Source of the DNA: Sphaerochaeta sp032144095
GTDB taxonomy: Bacteria > Spirochaetota > Spirochaetia > Sphaerochaetales > Sphaerochaetaceae
Direction: 5' to 3'
Length of the DNA stretch: 64,000 nucleotides
NCBI RefSeq assembly: GCF_032144095.1
Contig: NZ_JAVSNJ010000001.1
Location: 124,001-188,000, forward strand
Shown: piece by piece, positions 43,858-53,237 of the stretch
Layout of the letters: each line of letters opens with the position of its first letter
How positions within the stretch are numbered: position 1 is the stretch's first letter
Translations under genes and position numbers: made by a program
The notes under the pieces: generated by a model
What the model was told of the DNA's origin: nothing
Database searches by the model: none
What the model saw: the letters and a program-made list of their open reading frames with translations, nothing else

Positions 43858-44406
43858 ATGCAGACAGCAAAAAACGGAGAGAACCCGATACTGGAGCTAC
43901 CAAAAGGGACGGTTATCTACGAGCAGGGAGCGCCTTGTTCCACCATGTTTCTCCTGCGCAGCGGGACGGTTGCCCTCTTCCTCAACTACCATACCCCCCA
44001 GCAGTTCCAACTCTTTGAGATATCCTTGCCAGGATCAAGCCTGGGTGAGATGGGGTTGTTTGAGGCAGACCCAAGAAACGCTACTGCCGTTGCCTTGACC
44101 GACTGTACCATGGTGGAGATTTCCCAGCACTCGTTTCCCGCCTTTATCGAGGAACACCCCGAGGAGACCCGGCAGATGATCCTGGATTTGAGCCAGCGCT
44201 ACAAGATGGCCTTGCAGGAGGTGAAGAACGCCCATCTCATCATCCAAGAGAGCCTGGAGGCCCTCAAGGAAGCGGACCACAACAAGAAGGACTCCCTGAA
44301 GGACAGGATAAAGAAAATTTCGGATTTCCTCTTGGACATCCCCGATGATGTCCCCCCTGAGCTCTATCTGAGCTTCAATTCCCGGTTTCATGGGACCATG
44401 TTCTAG
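43858..44406 (+). CDS. Cyclic-nucleotide-binding domain protein without DNA-binding domain
   Basis: 182 residues. The cNMP-binding fold runs from about residue 10 to 115 (ILELPKGTVIYEQGAPCSTMFLLRSGTVAL, GSSLGEMGLFEADPRNATAVAL in parts); the phosphate-binding cassette GEMGLF...RNATA is present in weakened form. The C-terminal 60 residues are helical and end acidic. There is no HTH as in Crp/Fnr, so it is probably a sensor or adapter rather than a transcription factor. GGAGGG precedes the ATG. It stands alone. Confidence 0.85.
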   Translation: MQTAKNGENPILELPKGTVIYEQGAPCSTMFLLRSGTVALFLNYHTPQQFQLFEISLPGSSLGEMGLFEADPRNATAVALTDCTMVEISQHSFPAFIEEHPEETRQMILDLSQRYKMALQEVKNAHLIIQESLEALKEADHNKKDSLKDRIKKISDFLLDIPDDVPPELYLSFNSRFHGTMF

Positions 44407-44556
44407 AGATGAGCCAACAACTGTATCCATGAAAAAAATATCGATTGTGCATCGCCAACCGTATTGATAAAGATTGGAAAAACAGGTAACGTGAAAGGTG
44501 AGCAACTCTCCACTTAGTGAAGAATTGCTCAATACCTAGATGATAAGGAGTAGTCC

Positions 44557-46386
44557 ATGAACGTCAAAGACATTAAACATGCTGGACTTAAAAAGTGGAT
44601 TGGAGAGTTTGCAGAACTCACCACCCCAGATGCTATTGTGCTCGCAGACGGAAGTTCCTCGCAGTACGATGAATTGATCAATCTTACTGTTGAAAGTGGT
44701 TTAGCTACGAGACTGAATCCCGCCAAGAAGCCTGGTTGTGTTTTGTTTCTCTCAGACCCTTCCGACGTAGCTCGTGTAGAGAAACGTACCTACATCGCTT
44801 CCGAGACCCAGGATGCTGCCGGCCCAACCAATAACTGGATGGATCCCAAACAACTGAAGAAAGAGATGACCGATCTCTACCGCGGATGCATGAAAGGCCG
44901 CACCCTCTATGTAATCCCCTTCTCCATGGGACCCATTGGCTCAGACATTGCCAAGATTGGAGTAGAGCTCACTGACAGCCCCTACGTCGTAACCAACATG
45001 ATGATCATGACCCGTGTCGGCAAGAAAGTCCTTGATGTCCTTGGAACCGATGGCTACTTCGTTCCCTGCTTCCACTCTGTAGGCAAGCCTCTTGCTGAAG
45101 GTGAGAGTGATGGTGGAATCTGGCCCTGTGCTCCCATGGAACACAAATACATCTCCCACTTCCCGGAAACCAGAGAGATCTGGTCATATGGTTCAGGCTA
45201 CGGCGGGAACGCCCTGCTAGGAAAGAAGTGCCTTGCCCTGCGTATCGCCACCGTGCTTGCACGTGACGAAGGCTGGCTTGCCGAGCACATGCTCATCCTC
45301 AAGATCACCAACCCTGAAGGCAAGAGCCGCTTCCTGACCGGTGCCTTCCCCTCGGCTTGTGGAAAGACCAACCTTGCAATGCTTATCCCTACCGTTCCTG
45401 GCTGGAAGGTCGAGACCGTCGGTGACGACATTGCATGGATGAAGTACGGCTCTGACGGCCAGCTCTACGCCATCAACCCAGAAGCTGGGTTCTTCGGCGT
45501 TGCCCCCGGCACTTCTGCCTCCTCCAACTACAATGCCCTGGTTTCTGCCTCTTCCAACACCATCTTCACCAACGTTGCCCTTACCGAGGACAATGACGTA
45601 TGGTGGGAAGGCATTGGCTACGATGCTCCTGGCAAGCTGATCGACTGGAATGGCAACGAATGGGTGCAGAACAAGGCTGACAAGACCCAGAAGCCTGCAG
45701 CACATCCGAATGCCCGTTTCACCGCTCCTGCTTCCCAGTGCCCAAGCATTGCCGCTGAGTGGGAAGATCCCAAGGGTGTGCCCATCAGTGCCATCCTCTT
45801 CGGTGGAAGAAGACCTCACACCATTCCTCTTGTACACCAGAGCAATGACTGGAGCCATGGTGTATTCCTTGGATCCATCGTTGGTTCCGAAGTTACCGCT
45901 GCTGCCCTTGACGTCAAGGCCGGTACCATCAGACGTGACCCATTTGCCATGCTGCCCTTCTGCGGCTACAACATGGGCGACTACTTCCAGCACTGGTTGG
46001 ATGTCGGCCACGCTGCCCCAGATGCAGAGAAGCTTCCTAAGATCTTCTATGTGAACTGGTTCCGCAAGACTGATGAAGGCAAGTGGCTCTGGCCCGGTTT
46101 CGGTGAGAATAGCCGCGTACTGAAGTGGGTATTCGAGCGCTGTGAAGGGACTGCAAAGTATGTCAAGACCCCAATTGGCATCATGCCTACCCTTGATGCA
46201 ATCGATCGTCCTGTCGGAGTTTCCGAAGAGGACATGAAGGAACTGCTCAGCGTAGATATCGATGGCTGGTTGGAAGAAGTCAAGGACATCCGCACCAATC
46301 ACTATCCAATGTTTGGCAAGCACCTTCCCAAGGAACTTGCTACCTTCCTGGATAAGCTTGAAGCTGACCTCAGGGCTGCCAAGTAA
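44557..46386 (+). CDS. pckG: Phosphoenolpyruvate carboxykinase (GTP)
   Basis: 609 residues, the normal length. Kinase-1a loop GAFPSACGKTNLAM near residues 262-275 with the hyper-reactive Cys about 268, substrate loop region GSGYGGNALLGKKCLALR, and VGDDIAWMKYG metal site, with FGGRRPHTIPLV further on. It interconverts oxaloacetate plus GTP with PEP plus CO2 and GDP; in fermenters it often runs towards oxaloacetate. AAGGAG lies 7 bases before the ATG. Codon use is strongly biased, as for a highly expressed gene. Own terminator downstream. Confidence 0.97.
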   Translation: MNVKDIKHAGLKKWIGEFAELTTPDAIVLADGSSSQYDELINLTVESGLATRLNPAKKPGCVLFLSDPSDVARVEKRTYIASETQDAAGPTNNWMDPKQLKKEMTDLYRGCMKGRTLYVIPFSMGPIGSDIAKIGVELTDSPYVVTNMMIMTRVGKKVLDVLGTDGYFVPCFHSVGKPLAEGESDGGIWPCAPMEHKYISHFPETREIWSYGSGYGGNALLGKKCLALRIATVLARDEGWLAEHMLILKITNPEGKSRFLTGAFPSACGKTNLAMLIPTVPGWKVETVGDDIAWMKYGSDGQLYAINPEAGFFGVAPGTSASSNYNALVSASSNTIFTNVALTEDNDVWWEGIGYDAPGKLIDWNGNEWVQNKADKTQKPAAHPNARFTAPASQCPSIAAEWEDPKGVPISAILFGGRRPHTIPLVHQSNDWSHGVFLGSIVGSEVTAAALDVKAGTIRRDPFAMLPFCGYNMGDYFQHWLDVGHAAPDAEKLPKIFYVNWFRKTDEGKWLWPGFGENSRVLKWVFERCEGTAKYVKTPIGIMPTLDAIDRPVGVSEEDMKELLSVDIDGWLEEVKDIRTNHYPMFGKHLPKELATFLDKLEADLRAAK

Positions 46387-46412
46387 CCACCCATTTCCAA
46401 CACACTATATTT

Positions 46413-46448
46413 CAGGACGGTCTCCCCAGGGAGGCCGTCCTGCTTTCT
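46413..46448 (+). terminator. Terminator of pckG
   Basis: CAGGACGG and CCGTCCTG form the outer stem, with CTCCC/GGGAG inside, followed by a short T-rich tail (GCTTTCTG). Strong hairpin, weak U-run. Confidence 0.7.
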
Positions 46449-46508
46449 GTATCATGAGAGCCCTTTTTTCGTACCCATTCCTCTCAGTTCCTTGCTATAC
46501 TCTCCCCT

Positions 46509-47462
46509 ATGAGCCAGATAGAGAGAATCTTTTACATCAACCGGAAAATCCTTGAGGATGGGAAGGTCACCACGAGCCAGATAACCGAAAAATTCGAGAT
46601 ATCCAAACGCCAGGTCATGCGTGATTTCGACTATCTTCGTGATACGCTGCAGGCCCCCCTCTCGTACGAGATCAAGGAGAAGGGGTATGTCTATACCACC
46701 GAATTCTCCATGATGAGCAACTCCAATGAACGGATGCTGGTGCTCAATGCGATGTTCAAGAGCCTTGCTGAGTCCCAGGGAGCCATGTCGGTGGTGACTG
46801 ACATGGTCAGTGAGGGGTTGGACAGCGGCCTTGAGCAGGGGTACAGGAGCCTGGCAAGCAAGATTGTCTTCATCACCCCAGTACAGGATTGGCCAGACTA
46901 TGCCGTATTCAACAAGATATGCTCGGCGATGAAGAGTGAGGACCGGATGAGCATGTGCTACCGGAATGCAAAAGGCGAGAGGTCGACTAGGCACATCGAG
47001 CCCTTGAGGCTGGTCAACTACAGTGGGAGGTGGTATCTGCTCTCGTTCGACCGTCAGAACAAGGAGCTGAGAACCTTCCACCTCTCCCGGATCGAGAGGA
47101 TAGAGCAGATCCAGGGGGACCGGTTCACCAGCTCCTTCACGGAGGAGGAGCTGGAAACCTTCATCCATGGAGGGTACGGCATCTTCATGGGGAACAAGGT
47201 CATTTCTGTGACCTTTCGTGTATATGGGTGGGCGAGCAATACACTCTCCACGCAGACCTGGCACAAGGACCAGGTGGTGGAACGGATGGATGTCGATGGC
47301 CAACAGGCCCTCCAGGTCACCGTTCCTGTAGCCAACATGCAGGAGATCCTGTCAAAGATCCTCTCCTTTGGCCCTTCAGCTCTTCCCCTTTCTCCGCCCC
47401 AGTTTGTCCAGATGTGGAAACAGGCGGTACAAGAGATGGCAACCCAGGCAAAAAACATCTAA
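46509..47462 (+). CDS. YafY-type transcriptional regulator with WYL domain
   Basis: 317 residues. N-terminal winged helix (QIERIFYINRKILEDGKVTTSQITEKFEISKRQVMRDFDYLR in parts), then a WYL domain around residues 140-230 (IEPLRLVNYSGRWYLLSFDRQNKELRTF). WYL domains bind ligands such as nucleic acids. A 23-bp perfect palindrome at 47472-47494 directly follows the gene and could be its operator in front of the next small gene, or its terminator. Confidence 0.88.
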   Translation: MSQIERIFYINRKILEDGKVTTSQITEKFEISKRQVMRDFDYLRDTLQAPLSYEIKEKGYVYTTEFSMMSNSNERMLVLNAMFKSLAESQGAMSVVTDMVSEGLDSGLEQGYRSLASKIVFITPVQDWPDYAVFNKICSAMKSEDRMSMCYRNAKGERSTRHIEPLRLVNYSGRWYLLSFDRQNKELRTFHLSRIERIEQIQGDRFTSSFTEEELETFIHGGYGIFMGNKVISVTFRVYGWASNTLSTQTWHKDQVVERMDVDGQQALQVTVPVANMQEILSKILSFGPSALPLSPPQFVQMWKQAVQEMATQAKNI

Positions 47463-47471
47463 TATTCTCTT

Positions 47472-47494
47472 CCTATGACATCCGATGTCATAGG
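47472..47494. promoter_or_regulatory. Perfect palindrome CCTATGACAT-CCG-ATGTCATAGG
   Basis: Ten-base arms around a 3-base centre, 9 bp after the WYL regulator stop and 39 bp before a small membrane-protein gene. No U-tract follows, so an operator is as likely as a terminator. Confidence 0.6.
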
Positions 47495-47533
47495 TGGTGG
47501 TGTATCCTTTGGACATAGACAGAGGAGGTTGCC

Positions 47534-47707
47534 ATGGAACACTACAGACAAGAAGCGGTACAAGCAGAGGATACACCCTTTCCCCGGTGGTTTTTGCATA
47601 TGACGGAGAGCCTCCCCCTGCTTCTGCTCTTCTCTCTGGCGGTTCTCGTATTCGCACCGGTCATCATGGTTTTTGGCGCCCTCTATCCACTATTCAGGCA
47701 CTCTTAG
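47534..47707 (+). CDS. Small membrane protein of 57 residues, unknown
   Basis: Starts MEHYRQEAVQAEDTPFPRWF with a polar N-terminus. One long hydrophobic segment follows (SLPLLLLFSLAVLVFAPVI, then MVFGALYPL), and it ends RHS. An excellent ribosome site, AGAGGAGG, stands 5 bases before the ATG, which argues that it is real. It lies between the WYL regulator and the uracil/xanthine permease. I do not recognise the family; a single-pass or hairpin inner-membrane peptide is likely. Confidence 0.65.
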   Translation: MEHYRQEAVQAEDTPFPRWFLHMTESLPLLLLFSLAVLVFAPVIMVFGALYPLFRHS

Positions 47708-47895
47708 GCAGTTGTGTTGTATTCTGTTGTGGTGGGCGGTGCTTTTCTTGCTAAAGATACGTTTACATACTTCCCCTTATCTCTGGTTTTTCGGTAGGAT
47801 TGAGAGACTTCCTAGAAAGTCATCATCTTATACCCCCCTCTACCTGCATCATCGATGAGTACAAGGCTTTGTTGTGCAGGCACAAGGAGTTTTTC

Positions 47896-49188
47896 ATGGG
47901 ACACCAGCCCTCCTCGAAAATGAAGTATGGACCGGCCGACAAGCCACCTCTCAGCCAGTGGATACCCTTGAGCATCCAACACGTGTTTGCCATGTTTGGG
48001 GCAACCATCCTCGTCCCGATCCTGACTGGCCTAAGTCCCAGCACTGCACTCTTTACTGCAGGCACTGGTACCTTGATCTACATCCTGATCACCGGGGCAA
48101 AGGTTCCGGCCTTTCTGGGCTCCTCGTTCGCCTTCATCCCGGCTCTCATCGCCATCTCCTCCACGTATGGGATGCCCTATGCCATGGGAGGTGCGTTCGT
48201 CTCAGGTCTCTTTTACGTCCTGGTTGCCTCGATCATCAAGAAGACTGGCCACAACTGGCTTGGCAAGGCCCTCCCTCCAGTGGTGATAGGCTCTGTGATC
48301 ATTGTCATCGGACTGAACCTCGCCCCGACTGCCATGGGCATGGCGATGAACGATGCCAACGGCAACTACAGCCTCTTCTTCCTTGTCATCGCCAGCGTGA
48401 CCCTAACTGTCACGATCGTGGCAAATATCTTTTCCAAGGGGTTTTTCAGTATCATCCCCCTCTTGATAGGGCTGCTGACTGGCTACTTCTTTACCTTGCT
48501 GATGGGATTCTTCTTCCCTGCCTTTGCCTTGATCAGCTTTGAGGGTGTTCACCAGGCAGCATGGTTTGGCTTTCCCACCTTTGCCTTCCCCAAGTTCAAC
48601 CTTGTGGCCAGTGTAACCTTCATCATCGTATCCCTGGCTACGATCTGCGAGCACCTTGGCGATACCCTTACCATCTCAAAGGTAGTAGGGAAGGACTTCT
48701 ACAAGGATCCGGGTCTTGAGAGGACTCTTGCCGGCGACGGTATTGCAACCTTGTGGGCATCCTTCTGGGGTGGTCCACCAAATACCACCTACGGTGAGAA
48801 CATCGGCGTTTTGGCCCTTACCCGGGTCTACAGCGTCTGGGTAACCGGCGGTGCTGCAGTCTTCGCCGTCTTCCTCTCCTTCTTCCCCAAATTCGGCGCC
48901 TTGATCCAGACCATCCCCAATCCTGTCCTGGGAGGCATCTCCATGCTGCTGTTCGGAACCATCGCCTCCAGCGGCCTGAGGACCCTGGTCGACAGTGGTG
49001 TTGACTATGAGGACAAGCGCAACCTGACCATCAGCAGTGTCATCCTGGTCATCGGAATCGGTGGTGGTGTGCTCAACTTTGCCATGGGAGAGCATATGGA
49101 GTTCTCCCTCGGTGGTGTGGCCCTTGCTACACTGGTGGGCATATTCCTCAACCTGGTCATTCCCAAGGAAGCTACCCTCAACAAGTAG
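47896..49188 (+). CDS. uraA: Uracil-xanthine (nucleobase:cation) permease
   Basis: About 430 residues, some 12-14 membrane segments. SIQHVFAMFGATILVPILTGLSPS at the start is the classic NCS2/UraA opening; the binding motifs ATICEHLGDTLTISKVVGKDF and PNTTYGENIGVLALTRVYS follow. It imports uracil or a related base with H+. The ATG at 47896 has AAGGAG six bases upstream; an in-frame ATG at 47800 extends it by an unlikely 32 residues. No riboswitch fold was recognised in the 190 bp upstream. Confidence 0.92.
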   Translation: MGHQPSSKMKYGPADKPPLSQWIPLSIQHVFAMFGATILVPILTGLSPSTALFTAGTGTLIYILITGAKVPAFLGSSFAFIPALIAISSTYGMPYAMGGAFVSGLFYVLVASIIKKTGHNWLGKALPPVVIGSVIIVIGLNLAPTAMGMAMNDANGNYSLFFLVIASVTLTVTIVANIFSKGFFSIIPLLIGLLTGYFFTLLMGFFFPAFALISFEGVHQAAWFGFPTFAFPKFNLVASVTFIIVSLATICEHLGDTLTISKVVGKDFYKDPGLERTLAGDGIATLWASFWGGPPNTTYGENIGVLALTRVYSVWVTGGAAVFAVFLSFFPKFGALIQTIPNPVLGGISMLLFGTIASSGLRTLVDSGVDYEDKRNLTISSVILVIGIGGGVLNFAMGEHMEFSLGGVALATLVGIFLNLVIPKEATLNK

Positions 49189-49211
49189 CACAATGGTCTG
49201 GATATCTCTTA

Positions 49212-49239
49212 CGAAGGCTTCCTGCAAGGGAAGCCTTCG
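49212..49239 (+). terminator. Stem-loop after uraA
   Basis: CGAAGGCTTCC (49212-49222) and GGAAGCCTTCG (49229-49239) form a perfect 11-bp stem with a 6-base loop, and no clear U-run. Confidence 0.65.
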
Positions 49240-49277
49240 GTGTTCACTCATCCCTGAATCTGATATACTAGCAAAAT

Positions 49278-50165
49278 ATGTACACCTATAGCACCATTGA
49301 TTCGGATAAGAAACTTTCAGATCTTTTGCAAAGTTGGAAACAAAGAGGCATCACTACTATCGCCATGGATTTTGAAGGGGAGTTCAACCTGCACATATAC
49401 GGGGAACACCTCTGTCTGGTACAGGTCTTCGATGGAGAACTCTACTATATCCTCGATCCTTTCAAGGTTAGCGTCCCTGCCCTGAAGCAGTTTCTGGAAG
49501 ACTCCGACCTGGAGAAAATCATGTTCGACTGCGCTAGCGACTCTGCCCTGGTACGTAAGGGGTACGATATCTCCCTAGCGAACATATATGACATCAGGGT
49601 GCCCGCCCTTGCCTTGGGCTATACCGGTAACCTCACCGGCCTGGTTGCCATGCACCTTGGGGTGCAGGATGAGGTCCCGGTTGGCAACAAGAAGAAGAAC
49701 CAGATGACCAACTGGCTGAAGAGACCTCTGAAAGATGACCAGATCCAGTATGCACTTGGCGATGTGGCATACCTGTTTTCCCTGAAGAAGATCCTTATCG
49801 CCCTCATTGAGGAAAAAGGCCTTGCAGAGCAGGTGGCGACGACCATGGCAACGATTGCCAAGCCAAAAGGGCCGGACAAGCCAGGTTGGACCAAGTTCGA
49901 CTCCTGGAAATACATGAACAAGGAAGAGAAGACCTACCTCAAGCACTTCTTCATCGCAAGGGACACCATTGCAAGAAAATACAATGTGCCTGCAGTACGG
50001 ATCCTGGAAAAGCACAGGCTGCTGGAGATGGCAAAAAACACCCCATCATCGGCCAGCGAGATCCACGTCTACTGCACCAAGTGCCCTGAAGGGCAGATGG
50101 AAGAACTTATCAAGTACATGCTCGAAGCTAAGAAGAGTGCCGATTCTGAGCTGAAATCAGTCTAA
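49278..50165 (+). CDS. rnd: Ribonuclease D-type 3'-5' exonuclease
   Basis: 295 residues. DEDDy exonuclease motifs: TIAMDFEGEFNLH (Asp and Glu), MFDCASDSALV (Asp) and YALGDVAYLF (Tyr and Asp). A C-terminal HRDC-like helical part runs from about residue 205 (EEKTYLKHFFIARDTIARKYNVPA). RNase D trims 3' ends of tRNA and other small RNAs. Its 3' end overlaps the convergent panE-like gene by 38 bases. Confidence 0.9.
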   Translation: MYTYSTIDSDKKLSDLLQSWKQRGITTIAMDFEGEFNLHIYGEHLCLVQVFDGELYYILDPFKVSVPALKQFLEDSDLEKIMFDCASDSALVRKGYDISLANIYDIRVPALALGYTGNLTGLVAMHLGVQDEVPVGNKKKNQMTNWLKRPLKDDQIQYALGDVAYLFSLKKILIALIEEKGLAEQVATTMATIAKPKGPDKPGWTKFDSWKYMNKEEKTYLKHFFIARDTIARKYNVPAVRILEKHRLLEMAKNTPSSASEIHVYCTKCPEGQMEELIKYMLEAKKSADSELKSV

Positions 50166-51069
50166 GCTGTACTGCCTCTGAAGATTCGACCAAGAGGGAG
50201 AGAATCTCACAGGCCGGGGTGGGGATGCCATGGGCCTTTCCCAGCCTGACCACTGCCGAGCAGAACCAGTTGTTCTCGGTCTTCCTTCCAGCCTCCATGT
50301 CCTGGCACATGGAGGTTTTTCCTGCAAATCCCAAAGCGGTGACTGTGTGGTAGTTTTGCTCGATCATGGCATCGGTAAGGGCGATGCCCTCCCTTTGGCC
50401 GACAGCCTGAACCTCCTTGCTCACCTGATGGGCAAGCACTCTTACACTCTCCTGCTTGAGGTCCCCATAGGTTGCCCTGCAGAGGCTGCTGATGGTGTTG
50501 TAGGCGGTGTTGAGCATGAACTTTTTCCAGAGTTCCAGGCGTATGTCCTCAGGAATCAGATAGGTGATGCTGGAACGGGAGAACAGCTGTGCAATGGCCA
50601 TGATACGGTCGGTCTTGCGATTGTCCTTCTCCCCAAATATGATTCTTCCCTCTTCGGTAAAGTCGATGTGATTCCCTACATGGGTTGAGTTGAGGCTTAC
50701 GGCAAATCCGTACAACACATGGGGATCTCCGTACGCTTCGATGAGCTTCTGTTCGCTCTCTATGCCATTGAGCAGGGAGAGGATGACCGTGTGCTCCCCC
50801 ACAGCCTTCCTGATCTGCTTCACCGACTCCTCTAGCTGGAGGTTCTTGGTTGCCAGGATGACCAGGTCGCTGACCTGTGCATCCTTGGGCTCGACAAAGG
50901 TGAAGTCCACCCGTTCGCCGTTGATGATGAGGCCCTCGTCTTCATAGCGGGTTTTGCGTTGTCCCTCGGCCAAGAAGACAACCTTTTCCTTTCCCAGTGC
51001 CTGGTGGAGCCTGAGACCGTACATCGCACCGACAGCCCCACATCCTATGATAGTTACACTGTCCATCAT
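50128..51069 (-). CDS. 2-dehydropantoate 2-reductase family protein
   Basis: 313 residues. NADP-binding start VTIIGCGAVGAMYGLRL, ILATKNLQLEE, LSLLNGIESEQKLIE (the N-G-ExxE motif), LWKKFMLNTAYNTISSLC (the catalytic Lys and Asn region), and GKTSMCQDMEAGRKTE. This is the PanE/ApbA pattern, which reduces ketopantoate to pantoate for coenzyme A. Paralogues with other 2-keto acids exist, so the symbol is not given. It overlaps the PepT-like gene upstream by 4 bases and the convergent rnd by 38. Confidence 0.88.
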   Translation of the reverse strand: MMDSVTIIGCGAVGAMYGLRLHQALGKEKVVFLAEGQRKTRYEDEGLIINGERVDFTFVEPKDAQVSDLVILATKNLQLEESVKQIRKAVGEHTVILSLLNGIESEQKLIEAYGDPHVLYGFAVSLNSTHVGNHIDFTEEGRIIFGEKDNRKTDRIMAIAQLFSRSSITYLIPEDIRLELWKKFMLNTAYNTISSLCRATYGDLKQESVRVLAHQVSKEVQAVGQREGIALTDAMIEQNYHTVTALGFAGKTSMCQDMEAGRKTENNWFCSAVVRLGKAHGIPTPACEILSLLVESSEAVQLRLISAQNRHSS

Positions 51070-52145
51070 CCCTTCCTTATGGTTGCCAGTTCTTGCACCA
51101 GTGCCGTCAACGTGTCCAGCTCTTGGAGAGGAATGGATTCGCTTCTGGTATGGGGCTTCTCGTAGCCTGTCGTGCAGACAACAGTGACAAGGCCCTTTGC
51201 GTTGAGGACATTCGCATCACTGCCACCCAGGGTGGGGTGTTCCTGGTAGGGGAGCCCTATCCTGGAGCAAGCTTCCTTCAGAGTGGAAAAAACTTGGGTT
51301 GTTGTATCATGCCTATATGGTTCATAGAGGGTTGTCTCTTCGATGGTGACCTGCCCCCCATGTTTGGCGGCTGCGTCGTTCAGGCATGTTTTCATGTGTT
51401 CCAGTTGGGCCGTAAGCTTGGCCTTGTCCAGGCTCCTCGCCTCCAGGGAGAGTGTTGCCCTGTCACAGACAATGTTCCGGCTCCCAGGAGCCAGGAATGA
51501 GCCTACATTGGCAGTGGTCTCCTCATCGATGCGCAAGAGATGCATGGCACTGATGGCATCGCTTCCCATCTGGATGGCACTGATGCCCGCTTCAGGGGAA
51601 AACCCTGCGTGGGCCGCTTTTCCCCCATAGGTGACATCGAGCTTTGCTGACCCAGGGGCTGCTGTGATGAAGGAGCCGACAGGCCCTTCGGCATCGAAGG
51701 TATAGCCATAATCGACCGAGGAGAGTTTGTCCATATCCACCTCTGCGATACCCTGCAGGCCTAGCTCCTCCCTCACCGAGAAGAGGATCACCAGGTTCGG
51801 GTGGGCAAGGCTCTCCCTTTTTATGGTATCCAGGACGGTGAGTATGGCACTGATGGCAGCCTTGTCATCTGCACCCAGGGCACTCTTTCCCCCTGTGTGG
51901 ACCCTGCCGTCATCGACAAGAGGTTCAACGTCGACGGCGAGGGGAACTGTATCCATATGGGCATTGAGCAGGATGGTCTCTCCCTCCCCTGGCAGGTAGG
52001 CGTAGAGGTTACCCCCTTCATCCCAACTGGTGGAAAGTCCCAGTGCGAGCAGCTGGGTCTCCAGATAGAGGCCTATGCGATGTTCATCACCAGAGACGGA
52101 GTTCATCCTTACGAGGGTAAGAAAGGTTTCGGCTGTTTTGTTCAT
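51066..52145 (-). CDS. M20 family peptidase, tripeptidase (PepT) type
   Basis: 359 residues. Metal site motifs: LLNAHMDTVPLAV, KSALGADDKAAISAIL, FSVREELGLQGIAEVDM and near the end CTTGYEKPHTRSESI, in the order of M20 di-zinc peptidases with the dimerisation domain between (GKAAHAGFSPEAGISA). Such enzymes release N-terminal residues from short peptides in the cytoplasm. AAGG-like ribosome site is weak. It is translationally coupled to the panE-like gene downstream. Confidence 0.9.
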   Translation of the reverse strand: MNKTAETFLTLVRMNSVSGDEHRIGLYLETQLLALGLSTSWDEGGNLYAYLPGEGETILLNAHMDTVPLAVDVEPLVDDGRVHTGGKSALGADDKAAISAILTVLDTIKRESLAHPNLVILFSVREELGLQGIAEVDMDKLSSVDYGYTFDAEGPVGSFITAAPGSAKLDVTYGGKAAHAGFSPEAGISAIQMGSDAISAMHLLRIDEETTANVGSFLAPGSRNIVCDRATLSLEARSLDKAKLTAQLEHMKTCLNDAAAKHGGQVTIEETTLYEPYRHDTTTQVFSTLKEACSRIGLPYQEHPTLGGSDANVLNAKGLVTVVCTTGYEKPHTRSESIPLQELDTLTALVQELATIRKG

Positions 52146-52230
52146 AGCTGGACTATAGCATAGATGGGCAAGCAGGAAAAAGCTTTCCAGCTTCTCTTGA
52201 CCACGCTCTTCATTGGTGTATAGTCATGGT

Positions 52231-53223
52231 ATGAACTACACACCAAATACGAACCGTTATGAAGAGATGCACTACCGTTATGCTGGAAAGAGTGGCCTGA
52301 AGCTTCCGGAGCTTTCTCTGGGGCTTTGGCACAACTTCGGAACCGATGCCGACCATAGTGTGGCTACAGCCATACTGTGCACTGCCTTTGACCACGGCAT
52401 CACGCACTTTGACCTTGCCAATAACTATGGCCCGGAGCCTGGAAGCGCCGAGATCCGGTTCGGTAAGGTCCTCAAGGAGCAGCTTGGCCCCTACCGTGAT
52501 GAGCTGATCATATCCACCAAGGCAGGATATCTGATGTGGCCTGGCCCCTATGGGGATTTTGGCTCCCGCAAGTACCTGATCTCCAGCTGTGACCAGAGCC
52601 TGAAGCGTATGGGCCTGGAGTATGTGGACATCTTCTACCACCACAGGCCTGACCCCAATACACCCCTGGAAGAGACCATGGGTGCCTTGGCTTCGTTGGT
52701 TGCCCAGGGAAAGGCCCTCTATGTAGGCATCAGCAACTACCACGCCAAGGAGGCCCTGCAGGCCCAGGCACTGCTGAAGGGGATGGGCTGTCCCTGTATC
52801 CTGGACCAGGTACGCTATTCGATGCTCGACCGTTGGACAGAGGAGGATAGGTTGCTTGATGCCCTCGCTGGTGAGGTTGGCATGATCTGCTTCTCCCCAC
52901 TTGCCCAAGGCCTGTTGACCTCCCGTTACCTCGATGGAAAGGTCCCAGCAGGCTCCCGGGCAAGCGAGAACCGTTTCCTCAAGGCAACCAACATCACCGA
53001 GGCAGTGGTGGCAAAGCTCAACAAGTTGGACAGGATCGCAAAGGAGCGTGGACAGACCCTTTCGGAGATGGCCATATCCTGGCTGCTCAAGGACAAGCGG
53101 GTCACCTCAGTGCTTATCGGGGCAAGTTCTGTTGCCCAGCTGGAGGAGAACCTGCTCGCCATCAAGGGTGGGTCGTCCTTCACCCCTGAAGAGCTCACGG
53201 CCATCGACGAACTGACAACGTAA
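52231..53223 (+). CDS. Aldo/keto reductase (L-glyceraldehyde 3-phosphate reductase type)
   Basis: About 330 residues. AKR motifs: GLWHNFGTDADHS, THFDLANNYGPEPGSAE (catalytic Asp and Tyr), ISTKAGYLMWPGPYG (Lys), DIFYHHRPDP (His), and C-terminal SVLIGASSVAQLEEN for NADPH. The MHYRYAGKSGLKLPELSLGLW start and WPGPYGDFGSRKYL loop fit the YghZ/Gpr branch, which removes toxic aldehydes. ATG at 52231 chosen since the family start motif follows closely. DUF1801 gene follows 15 bp later. Confidence 0.92.
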   Translation: MNYTPNTNRYEEMHYRYAGKSGLKLPELSLGLWHNFGTDADHSVATAILCTAFDHGITHFDLANNYGPEPGSAEIRFGKVLKEQLGPYRDELIISTKAGYLMWPGPYGDFGSRKYLISSCDQSLKRMGLEYVDIFYHHRPDPNTPLEETMGALASLVAQGKALYVGISNYHAKEALQAQALLKGMGCPCILDQVRYSMLDRWTEEDRLLDALAGEVGMICFSPLAQGLLTSRYLDGKVPAGSRASENRFLKATNITEAVVAKLNKLDRIAKERGQTLSEMAISWLLKDKRVTSVLIGASSVAQLEENLLAIKGGSSFTPEELTAIDELTT

Positions 53224-53237
53224 GGAAAGAGTGAACA

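Noticed and set aside
47708..47895. Riboswitch upstream of the uracil/xanthine permease
   Set aside because: No recognisable conserved core of purine, PRPP or related riboswitches could be found by eye.
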